Positions 54,395 to 64,000 of a stretch of 64,000 nt of DNA are shown piece after piece (the stretch's first letter is position 1; every line of letters starts with the position of its first letter). Made by a program: the position numbers and the translations under genes. The stretch is taken from contig JAFEMH010001238.1 in the NCBI GenBank assembly GCA_022495995.1, positions 248,001 through 312,000 of the forward strand, in the 5' to 3' direction. This stretch comes from Adenophora triphylla var. japonica (Eukaryota; Streptophyta; Magnoliopsida; Asterales; Campanulaceae). The notes beneath the pieces were generated by a model. That model saw only the letters and a program-made list of their open reading frames with translations. It made no database searches and was not told the origin of the DNA.

Positions 54395-57300
54395 ATGGCA
54401 AGAACATGGAGGAGTAATCCCAACTCCTTATATGGCTACCATAACCATAATCTTAGAGTTTACCGGCGAACCGATGGCCCATGGTTGATGGTGAGTTTGG
54501 GAGAGATAGGAGGGATACTTACCAGGTACGAAAGCCCTAGAACCGACGTACGCTATCCAGGTCGGTTCAGAATTGACCGAGTGGATGTGGGTTCCCCCAA
54601 CATCGTAGTGTTCCAAGGTTGGACCGAGATCTTCAACCATATCAATCTCCATTATTTGAAGTACAACCCCTTGGAGCGTCCTCCATTGTTGGGTAAGGTT
54701 CCCTCCTCGGCCTTAGTCGTATGATGAGGAGGGATTTTCTTCCCCTTCCTCGTCTTCCATTTGTATTGCCAAATTTCTGATCCTTGTTGTTTCATTGTGT
54801 AGATATGGCCAGACGAGGAAGTAGTACTGCCCGTCAAGCTGGTCTTTCCACCTCGGGGAATATTGTTGATGCCTTTGACAATGAGTCCCCATCTGGTAGC
54901 CAAGGACGAGGTCGGGGTAGATCTGGCCAAGGTAGGGCGTATACCCCTAAACCAAAACCCATTAAATTCGGTGAGCCTATGATAGAGGAAATTCATACCA
55001 AGTATAGGGTGTCGAGAGATGAATATAGGCTTAGTTATTCCCATTGGGTCCCACTTGAAATCGAGGAGGCCGCGACTAATTTTTACTATAGCTTGAGTCA
55101 TGTTAATTTTTTCTATAAACAATTTCAACAGGGTCTCCGTCTCCCCTTAGATCCATTTATAAACGAGTTCTTAGAGGATATGCAAGTTGTCCCGGCTATG
55201 CTAGGGGCCAATGCCGTGAGGTTCCTCGTCAGTTTCATTGTCTTATGCCGTAGTCTAGGCTTCGAACCCTGCCAATCGGCCTTCCATCATTTTTTTACAG
55301 TTGGCTACAAATCTGATTTCAGACTGGTAGTGATTAGAAGTGATCCCAATCAGCCAAAACTCCTCTTTTCGATGTCTAGTAAGGTAGCCGGGTGGAATAA
55401 CCATGTCATCCGAGTAGAGAGACGTCAAGGCTGGGAGTTCCCCTCTCCTTCTGAATTGCTCGGCGTGCCCAAGGTAGTGTGGGGAGCTGAGTGGAGTACC
55501 CAACTGATTGATAGGTTGAAGCAATTTGTCGAGGTAGGCACTCTATATTGGTCCACCTTAGAGAGTGACCCTAGGTACTATGTCCAGGCCGGCATTATGC
55601 CTGGACCTATTGATGAGGTAGTACCCATCGTCCCCGTCACCAGAGGCAATAGGTTCCCAGACTAGAGGATACATCCAGGGTTTAAATTCCATGCCAACTA
55701 TGACTTTTGCAAACTAAATGGCGACCAGTGTCTAACCGAGGATGGCGTCATCGGCTGTAATCTTTCCCGTTTTCATACTTGTAAATTTTCTTTTTGCCTT
55801 TTCTTTCCTCGTCATGTATGCTAATTGTTTCCTTCTCGTAATTGCAGACTTGACACCCAAGCAGGAGCAAGAGATGTCTCAAAGAAAGCAGCTCGATCCT
55901 CAAGTTGTGCTGAAGATGAAGAGGAAAGCTTCTCGTACCTCGGCTCAATCTAAAAGGCAAGAGGACGCTACTCGCCGTTAGGTGATTTTGTCTACAAAGG
56001 AGGAAGCGGCGTTGCCTCTTAAAGCGCTGGGGGGCATTGACGAGGATGATGAATAGACCCATGGCGGGCAGGCTGCCCAAATAAAGGGGGAGATGCTGTG
56101 GGCTCCTTCCAACTTTCGAGACCTATAAACCGTGTCCCAGAATGAAGAGTCCCAAAATACACATTTTAAAAAAACTTTTCTTTACTTTTAATTGAAAAGT
56201 ATACAACCCGTTTTAAAAACAATTTCAAAATAACCTCTCTACACGGAGGCGATATATAAACCTGTTTAAAACCAAACACACCCTGTTTATACAAATATAC
56301 GACTGGTAAGGCTTACACAAGCCAACCATAAAACAAACCAACTCAAGTTTACTTATAACACAACCCAACAGAAACATGCTTCTGAAAGTTTTATATACAA
56401 AATATTTCCCAAAAGAATAACCACCATAACAATCCCAACTCCCCAAGACAACACATACCCCGACAACCAAAAGATGTCCAAACTCCTGCCCGGCCTCACC
56501 GGGTCCTGGGCTTCTCCCGTCTCACGGATCTAAAACAAGAAAGGGAGAAGGGGTGAGATAAAATCTCAGCAAGCTATTATGTATGCAACAATATGCCATA
56601 CAATATGCAACACATAAACAGGTTGCTCAATATTGGAAAACAGTAAACACATTACGTTACCTTTTCCTGCTGACCAATAAGTCATATAACATGCAACACA
56701 TACACAGGTTGCTCAATCACATTGGGAAAACAGTAAATACGTTACGTTACCTTTCCCTTTACCTTTTCCCCATCTGGGTCATATGTAGTACTACGGTGGG
56801 AGTCATACTCCTCTCATTTGGTGAACAGATAGTGCACATTCACCTCTTATACGACCCCTTATAGAGATCCATATAAGCTGCCTCGCTATCATGTGGCATG
56901 ACTGCACATATCCACAGAAGCTGAACCCCTCAATCCGTGGCCACAGACGGGGGTGAACGGTACAAGTATAAAGACATCCAACCACCTTATGAAATATTTT
57001 CTCATAAGTGATGGGATTCTCTATACCCCCGAAGATCAACTGGTATACCATACTCAAGCACATCACAGATACTTGAAAATAAGTCCACCCAATGGGACAC
57101 CAACATATATAAAACATGGTACTGCAACTCATGTTAAACAATGAAAACAGTGCAACACGTATTTAACACTATGTGCACAAGTAACTATGAATATGTAAAC
57201 TCGTATGTCACAAAGTATAGCACATAAGTCCTACACATTCATTACACAATATGTAAACCAGAAGCAGGATACGACCACTCATGTCCAAACCAAATAAATA

Positions 57301-60041
57301 GTGCACTACCAATTTTATGCACTATAAAAACAAATAACCCTATACAGGTCATCACGTAAGGATACAATATAATATAAGTAACCCTACGCGTACATCATAT
57401 AACATTAAACACCTTCTCTAAAGGTTCCAAATTCCAATACCAAGTTTTACTAATTTTGGTTCAAGTTCCACAATTACCTTTCAACCCTTTTCAAGAAAAT
57501 ATTTAAAGCCCTTCCCAGTATCATTTTGAACCAATTAAATATTTTGAACGAAATTTAATTAAAATAATAATAAAATAAACACTGAACTATTGTATTTATT
57601 AGTCAAAAGATGGTACTCTAAATAAGATACTCAAATTAGAGCCCAAATCATCTTATTCTAATTTAAAATGAATAAGATACGAGCAATTTACTATTTAACA
57701 ATTTTTTTAAACTTTAAAAGCTAATCTAAGTATATCAAAAGTCTAGGGCAAATATGTAATTTCATCCAAAATACTCCTTCTCAAGAAGTATTAAGAACTC
57801 TCCACTGCACCGAGGAGTATTCATATTATTTTATTAAATTAACCTACACCTACAGTAGGAATCTTGTACTAGTTATTAGAACAACTTAATACTAGTACTA
57901 ACAATACTCCTTTCGGCAAGAACCATTTCATTATTTCATTCAGCCATAACCCGTTTTCTTCCTCTTGTCAAAGCCAAATAAAATGAACCAAAACTATCAA
58001 AACTCAATTATAACGTCATAATATCATTTTTATATATATTATGAACAGTTAAAGAAAGAAATCATAATAACTTACCAAAATTTGTCGAAAAAAGAAGAAG
58101 ATTTAACTGGCTATACTTGCTCTAATCGACTCCCTGATCACAAATATGAAGTCGGAATTTGAAACGGAGCAACGGATGATTTTCTACGAATTTCTGAAGA
58201 TAATCCAAGGTTTAGGAACGATATTTATGTATATTGAGAGAGAAATAAAGAAGCTGAGAAGGAAAGCTTCTCTTTGTACTACTAGAATTATTACCACATA
58301 GCGCATAGCACAAGTGAGTCACTACTCCCTCAGCACGTGAAGAACCAATTGCTGGCAACTAAAGGATGAAGCACCAAATTGTAAATTGTGGACCCAAGAA
58401 AAAAATATCACAGTTCTCCTTCTTAGTCTGATCCGTCCCATTTTTTTTTCCTTTTATTATCATTATTATTATTACTCCCTTCGCCTCATAATAAAATGCT
58501 ATTTATACTTTTTATAACATTTTTATTTAAAATTTCAAATGTTATAATCTTAACACATAAATTTCCATTTTCTTCATTTAGACATTATATATTTAAATTT
58601 AATTTAATAACATCTAAAATCACGAAAATGACTAAATAAACACATAATCACCCCAAATAGCAAATAATGCATAATATGAGATGCAATGCACCTCACTCCC
58701 ACGTGCTCCACGTGTGACCAAAATGGTGCCTAGGTTTAGGGTCGTGACAGATGCCCCAAAGAAGCAATCCCCAAGTCGAGTAGACTTTGGATGTCGGCCA
58801 TACTGAAGCCGAGGAAGGTAACACCAGGGAGAGGACCCCTGCGCCCAAACGGACAACATAAAATGAGGTGGTTGGCCCATCGAAGAAGGCGTCTTCAACT
58901 TCCTCTACTACACTCTCGGCTCGGCAGATAAAGACATATGCCGACACCGAGCAGTTTATACCGGAGGCCAAGGACGCCCCTATCTTCAAGGGTATCGATT
59001 TCCTTTCCCATAAGGGTCCTCCTCTGAGGGCTGGTCGGGCTATTATTGGCAGATCTTTTGATCAAGACTACGTTAATCAGTTCATTGCGGCTAAACCCTC
59101 CGTGGATCATCTCATCAACAGGAGGGGCCTCCTAATTGGCGAGGTAGGCTTCCTCGGCCTTCCTTCTTTGGTTTTCTTTATACTTGTCCTTTGCTGATCA
59201 TTTTCCCTTTCGTTGTGTGCAGCTTGCTTCCATTTTGTCTTATGAGGCCATCAAGGCTAAATCTACTTAGGCCCTAGATAAGAAGTGTGATGAGCAGGCT
59301 GACAAGATTAAAAAGCAAGTGGCAAAAGGTGAGGCCGACATGGCCAAGGCTGCTACGTTGCTGAAGACCCTTAAAGAGGATCTGGAGGCCGAGAGGGCGG
59401 CCAAGCCTGAGGCCGAGAAGGTGGCTGCGGTAGGTCAAGCCAAGGCCGAGGAGCTAGCTAGGTTTGGGCAGGCCGACATAGAGAAGCTCCAAGCTGAGCC
59501 GAAATCTAATGCCGAGGTAGCTGATACCAGGTATAAAGAGTTAGAGGCCGCTTGCCTTCACAAATTGAAGATGCTCTTTCTGAGTATAAGGCTAGCCCGG
59601 CCTTTATGGATGCTTTGTCCGAGGAGACGGCCACCATGTATTCGGACGGGTATCTGCACCTGGCTCAAAGGATCATGGCCGACACGTCTCTCGGCGTCAA
59701 TTTGGAGAAGCTGGCTTGGGTTGTAAGTCAAGATTCCTATGATGAGGCTGCCCGGTCTCTTCATTACTTGGTGCTTTTTTCTGAAAAATGCCTTGAGTAT
59801 TATTTCTTCCAACGATGTAGAGGTCGTCCGTCCTTCCTGGGTCCCTCCTCCTATCGATCCTCAAAATAATAATGCCATCATTGAAAGGATCGAGGATGAG
59901 GTCCTCAGTGTAGATGAGGAAGTGAATGCCGAGGATCAGCCCAATGAAGGGGCCCAAACTGAAGCTACAAACGAGCAAGTTATCATTCCTCCCTTAGAAG
60001 CCGATCAAGATGACTTCTTTGGGCCCTTCGGCGATACTTAA
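54395..60041 (+). pseudogene. 'Putative gypsy type transposon' gene (PF04195-like), with introns, interrupted by a solo LTR
   Basis: Exon 1 (54395-54692, MARTWRSNPNSLYGYHNHNL) ends at |GTAAGG. Intron 54693-54802 ends GTGTAG|. Exon 2 runs from 54803 through MARRGSSTARQAGLST and the PF04195-like core (FYKQFQQGLRLPLDPFINEF, VRFLVSFIVLCRSLGFEPCQ). A second intron is 55781-55847. Both introns splice in frame, which argues that this was once a real gene. Downstream of the solo LTR (56097-58749) come SARQIKTYADTEQFIPEAKD, an intron near 59142-59221, a coiled coil (ADMAKAATLLKTLKEDLEAE), an intron near 59720-59818, and an acidic C-terminus DDFFGPFGDT ending at 60041. In-frame stops at 55663 and 55979 and others make it a pseudogene. 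Function is unknown; such genes accompany Ogre/gypsy-type plant elements. Confidence 0.7.
56097..58749 (-). repeat. Solo LTR related to the chromovirus family
   Basis: TGTGGGCTCCTTCC...TAGGGTCGTGACA, flanked by GATGC (56092-56096, 58750-58754). On the minus strand it starts TGTCACGACCCTAAACCTAG, like TGTAACGACCCTAACCCTAG of the chromovirus LTR. Internal blocks match in inverse orientation (around 56470-56580 against 41530-41630, with AGCAAGCTATTATG / CATAATAGCTTGCT). No internal coding region. A degenerate Stowaway end (ACTCCCTTCGCCTCATAATA) lies near 58473. Confidence 0.88.
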
Positions 60042-60388
60042 GATTTTTTCTTCTTTTCTTTTGATGTAATAGAGTAGGGCTGATGTACATCAATTTCTCA
60101 TATCAATACCATGGCTCTTCTCAATTTTTTGTTTTCTTCCTTTATTATTTTGATATGAACTGCTTTCTTTGCTTGAAATGTATGTTGAATATTTGCTAAG
60201 TATCAGTCTCATCTTTGGAAGCCGAGGAAGGCTCTCTCGTCATACATGACTTAAGTTGATTGGATGAGGTCCTCAATCTTTTGATAGCGGGATTGGTGAG
60301 TACTTTCCTTTCCGTATTGAATATGATGCGTGTATGGATATAATGTTCGATCAATTTGCTAAATTTGGGGGGGATTGGAAATTTGTAG
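60042..60388. other. Spacer between the transposon gene and the MULE transposase
   Basis: A/T-rich 3' flank of the preceding gene, with possible polyadenylation signals (GATGTAATAG...). A short stretch with CCGAGGAAGGCTCTCTCG repeats the vocabulary of the preceding element. No terminal inverted repeat was identified. Confidence 0.4.
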
Positions 60389-62710
60389 TTGTATGTGGTT
60401 GTAAAATTGATTGAAAATCGACCCAATCCAAAGTTTGAAACATGGCACACAAAGACCATTTATGGGTATTCACCAAGTGGTAACCGTGATGCAGGGGTTG
60501 GTCCAAGTTCCCAAACACTTGTATCAACCCAAATAACAAGTTATGATGATGGGGCATTTGGGCATAATGATCATGTTAATGATGATCAGGTATTTGGGCA
60601 TAATGATCATGTTAATGAGGTCAGTTTGGAAGATGATGTTGATTATGAAGAAGAGGAAGTACACACTGATGTAGATGCAATGCTAGAGGGTGATGATGAT
60701 GAAAATGAGGAGGGTAGTAGTGATTCTGATGTCAATTTGGGAGGCGGTGATGATGGGCCGATTGATGATGATGTGAAAGCACCTCTTGTTCATTATGAAG
60801 TGCCGGAAAATCGAAGATATGAGAGAGCGGATTATCCCTTTTACAGTGATATTGGTATTTCTGCTCGACAAGAACAAGGCTTGATTACGATAATGCACAT
60901 AGTTTTCCAGTTTGGGATCCGGATAAACAGGCGATTGCTAAAGGGATACGCTTTTCTGGCAAGAACGAGGCACAATTTGATATAAAAAGGTACTATATTC
61001 GCACCAATCGCGGGTTCAGGGTAAGAAAGAGCACACCTCACACATGGGTAATTGAGTGTCTATTGAAAAATTATCCATGCAATTTTTATGTTCGTGTGAG
61101 TAGGAGGAAGTTTGGCGATTGGGAAGTGACCAAGTATAAGGCTCCTCACTACTGCTTATATTCTGGAGAAAGTCAAGATCACCCCAACCTAGATGCCAAG
61201 TTTATCGGTCGGGAAGTTGTTGGTCTTGTTAAGGACGATTCAGATGTCAAGGTTGGAGTCATTATTGTACACATCTCTAAGAGCTTTGGAAAGGTAATTA
61301 CCTACAAGAAGGCATGATGTGGAAAGCAGAAGGGCATTGCAGAGGTTTTTGGAGATTGGGAGGAATCATATATAAGATTACCCCGCATCCTATCAGCCAT
61401 TCAAAAATACAACCCGAGCATAATTGTTGAGTATTCTCATCCTCCTCCTCCTGTTGGTGAGTTACACATATTTTGACAGGTATTTTGGGCATTTGGGCCT
61501 TGCATTGAAGCTTTCTCTCATTGTCGGCCTGTCATTTCTATGGATGGAACATTTATGCATGGTAGATATAAAGGGGTAATACTAATTGCCATGGGTGTTG
61601 ATGCCCATGACAGTATACTTCCTCTTGCATTTGCCGTTGTTGAAAAGGAGAACTGGACGAACTGGAGTTGGTTCTTATATCTGCTTTGCAAGCATATTAT
61701 CAAGAGTTGTGAAGTATGTTTGATATATGACCGTCATCACGACATTCTTAAGACTATAACCGATGATACGTGGTGGCCAAATGTGCATCATCGATTTTGC
61801 TTGAGACATATGCGAGCAAATTTCTTGGAAAAGCATAGAGGGGAAGGGTTGAAGTATTTATTTTGGAGAGCAGGTAGAGCAACTCAAGATAGAAAATTGA
61901 AATCTATCTTAGAGAGTATCCGTGGAATTAACCCCAAGGCAATTGCATGGTTTCAGAATTTGGATGCCAGAAAATGGATATTGGCACACTATGGTGGTTA
62001 CAGATATGGCATCATGACTACCAACATGTCTGAGGTTTTCAATGGTGTGATGAAGGGAGCCCGTGGGATGCCAATCACAGAAATTGTTGAAACTGTCTTC
62101 TACCGTTGTGTGGAGTACTTTCAAGTAAGGCATGGATTTTTACTTAATGTCTTAGGAGGTAATTCTAATAACCCTAACATCAATCCCCTACACCAATTCA
62201 GCCAGAAAGTCCATTAGCACTACTTGAAGAACACCGCGAAAGGGGAAACATATCAGGTCAGGAGGTTCAACAATCACGAAATGGGGGTATATCAAGTGAT
62301 AACCGCACGTCAGGGTGATCACGGAGGAAATATCCAGATTGTCTGACTTAATGAGCGTACCTGCACATGTGGTAAATGGGTTGCCTATCATATGCCTTAT
62401 TCCCATCTTCTTGCATGTTGTTCTGCACAACATCTTGATGGTCGAGATTTCGTTTCTCGATTTTACACCATTGGGGAATACTACAAGACATGGAAGGGGA
62501 TATTCGAACCAATCGAGCATGAGGACTATTGGGGTGTGATGGTTTGGTGCCAAGTTTTTTTCCCTAATCCCCTACTTCAACGTTCTGCGAAGTCCGGATG
62601 ACCTAGATCAAGAAGCTTCCGTAATTCTATGGACTTTCAAGCAGATAAACGGAAGACTCTGTGTTCATCATGCCATCAAGAAGGGCACAATCGTCGTAGA
62701 TGCCCGAACA
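60389..62710 (+). pseudogene. MuDR-type (MULE) transposase, decayed
   Basis: Acidic N-terminus (DVDYEEEEVHTDVDAMLEGD). MuDR DNA-binding domain (KRYYIRTNRGFRVRKSTPHT, CNFYVRVSRRKFGDW, 60985-61150). DDE core with SMDGTFMHGRYKGVILIAMG (D, near 61537), CLIYDRHHDI (D, near 61720) and NMSEVFNGVMKGAR (E, near 62023), plus the HRFCLRHM Cys/His pair. SWIM finger TCTCGKWVAYHMPYSH (near 62361), where the usual Cys before the S-H is Tyr. C-terminal zinc knuckle CSSCHQEGHNRRRC (62662-62703). Stops at 61315, 61474, 62215 and 62344 and a frame change between 60960 and 61060. The domain set is that of an autonomous Mutator-like transposase. Confidence 0.88.
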
Positions 62711-63605
62711 TTAGGGAGTAGCAGGATATTTTTCATGTAATTTATGTTTGGTTTGAATTGGATTCAGTTTCAGTTGCATTTTATGTAATTTTCATTAAAC
62801 TTGAAAACATGAATGTAATTAATATTTGAGTTGAATGTTTCAATATGAAAGTTTATGTTTGGCAAAATAACAGTTAGTTCCTATTTAGTTTCAGTTGCAG
62901 TTTCATTAGAATATGTTGTAAAAAATTAAAAAAAAAACAGTTAGTTAGTTCCTATTTCAATTTCAGTTGCAGTTTCATTAGAATATGTTGTAATCTTATT
63001 AAAAAAACAGTTAATTAGTTCCTATTTAAGTTCTAAGTTCAGTTGTAAAAAAATATGAAGCAATCCACAAAATTAGGCCAGGCCAGGGGAGTTAGTGCGA
63101 CCGCCCTAACTCTACGCCCAAGTTAGTGCAGTCGCCCTAACTCTACGGCAAAAACAAGTTCAAGTGAACTCGCTACATGGTGTAGCGATTTCACTAAACT
63201 CGCTACACGGCCCACAGTAGCAGCAATCTTCATCAACCACCTGCAAACAACCAAATCAAAACAAACCAAACCAAAAAACCTGCTGCAAACAACAAACAAC
63301 CAAACCAAAACCTGTTGCAAACAACAAACAACCAAATCAAACAAAATCCCATATCCAATGGGACATTTTCAATATCCAATATATTATAAAACACTAAACC
63401 TGTACAATATACCATAAAACACATCTATACATCAATATAAATGTGTAGAAAGTGTTAAAAAAATGCAAATATCCAAATAAAAATTAAAAAAAATCATAGT
63501 TTCAGTTATTACAAATCAAAACATCTAAATAAAAACTAATACTACAAAGTTTCATTACATCTAAATAAAAAAAAGTGAACTCGCTACCTCCTATCGTAGA
63601 AAGAC
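62711..63605. other. Non-coding DNA with short tandem repeats
   Basis: 62866-63045 holds two and a half copies of a unit of about 70 bp (CAGTTAGTTCCTATTT, TTTCAGTTGCAGTTTCATTA). 63089-63150 has two copies of GTTAGTGC(G/A)(A/G)(C/T)CGCCCTAACTCTACG. 63170-63188 is an inverted repeat TCGCTACA-TGG-TGTAGCGA. No gene seen. Confidence 0.6.
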
Positions 63606-63610
63606 GGGGT

Positions 63611-63975
63611 TTACTTACTCGTCGGATTCCGCTGCCGAGACCCTCTTCTAATCATCTCCTCCCGTTGAGAAGGGGTAAGTTGTAACCCACTAGACGTAGT
63701 CGCAGCCGGATCGGAGAAGGGGAGGAGCCCTGCTTGTGATGTAGAAGAAGGAAGCATAAAGCCACTTCCACTCGAATATAGTTCGAAGCCCATAGTGGAT
63801 CCAAAGGAAGGGTCTGGCTGGGCACTCCCACTCCCCCAGCCACCCCCACTCCCCAGCCACCCCCAACCCTCCACTGTGACTGTGACTGCCATTCATATTG
63901 TCCATCATCCTGGGTCTGGGTCTGCGCTTGAGGCTCGAGCTTAGGGTCGGGCTCTGGCTCGTTGTGCAAGTCCAT
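63611..63975 (-). CDS. C-terminal part of an unidentified minus-strand ORF
   Basis: The minus strand starts MDLHNEPEPDPKLEPQAQTQ, and after an apparent frameshift within the Gly/Trp-rich stretch near 63830 it continues DPSFGSTMGFELYSSGSGFM and SSGLQLTPSQREEMIRRGSR to a stop at 63611. A hydrophilic, Gln/Pro-rich tail ending in RRGSRQRNP resembles the C-termini of plant mobile domain (MAIN-like) proteins carried by some MULEs, and the convergent position beside a MULE transposase fits that. The body would lie beyond the window, so this is only a suggestion. Confidence 0.35.
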
Positions 63976-64000
63976 TTAGGGTGGTGGCTGTGCCTATCCA

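Noticed and set aside
55255..56080. Minus-strand frames of about 90-110 codons
   Set aside because: Shadows of the plus-strand PF04195-type gene in the opposite strand.
60683..61041. Minus-strand frames opposite the transposase
   Set aside because: Antisense shadows of the acidic N-terminus and MuDR domain.
1..64000. Bacterial-type features (operons, ribosome binding sites, rho-independent terminators) and tRNA genes
   Set aside because: The sequence is plant nuclear DNA dominated by transposons; no tRNA cloverleaf or A/B box pair was noticed apart from tRNA-complementary primer sites.

Overview
The window looks like nuclear DNA of an angiosperm, most likely a eudicot. It has plant-type Ty1/copia and Ty3/gypsy elements, CACTA and Mutator-like (MULE) DNA transposons, an endogenous pararetrovirus (Caulimoviridae) and a plastid rRNA insertion. 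I see no intact single-copy host gene. Apart from one possible exon at 84-190, everything recognisable is transposon, viral fossil or organelle DNA, and almost every reading frame is broken. The species cannot be told from the sequence.

Left block (1-21450): a pararetrovirus copy reads on the minus strand from about 20700 down to 1531. With later insertions removed it is about 7.2 kb, slightly more than one genome turn, with reverse transcriptase (RT) at both ends. Going down in coordinate the order is RT-RNase H, a C-terminal ORF, promoter/leader, movement protein, coat protein, zinc knuckle, protease, RT. Four elements split it: a CACTA transposon (right end at 1530), a Pack-MULE (1998-4387, 9-bp target duplication), a copia element (about 6226-11376) and a TACTA-ended DNA transposon (12273-16713, 3-bp target duplication). 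A second RT fragment in plus orientation (20701-21450) abuts the first head to head and forms a large inverted repeat.

Middle block (21451-32957): a truncated Tat/Ogre-type gypsy element on the minus strand, with a 2.05-kb LTR at 28133-30185. It has two protease modules separated by about 800 codons of unrecognised coding sequence. It is followed by part of a second LTR family, unassigned DNA, and a plastid 23S rRNA fragment (32402-32919).

Nested block (32958-52940): a five-layer nest. A short GTGTTCA-ended repeat holds a copia element (33508-52717, TSD GTTTG). The copia holds a Tekay/Del-type chromovirus (36066-48627, TSD ATTAA). Its 5' LTR holds a solo LTR (37576-41051, TSD ATAGT), which holds another solo LTR (38631-40610, TSD again ATAGT).

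Right block (52941-64000): an intron-bearing 'putative gypsy type transposon' gene (54395-60041) interrupted by a solo LTR (56097-58749, TSD GATGC), then a decayed MuDR-type transposase (60389-62710) and, convergent to it, the tail of an unidentified minus-strand ORF.

The most unusual signal is repeated short dyad symmetry. The Tat-type LTRs carry two arrays of small inverted repeats whose stem sequences change in a compensating way while the loops stay nearly constant. Three unrelated neighbours (the second LTR family, the chromovirus LTR and the copia leader) each carry their own repeated palindrome.
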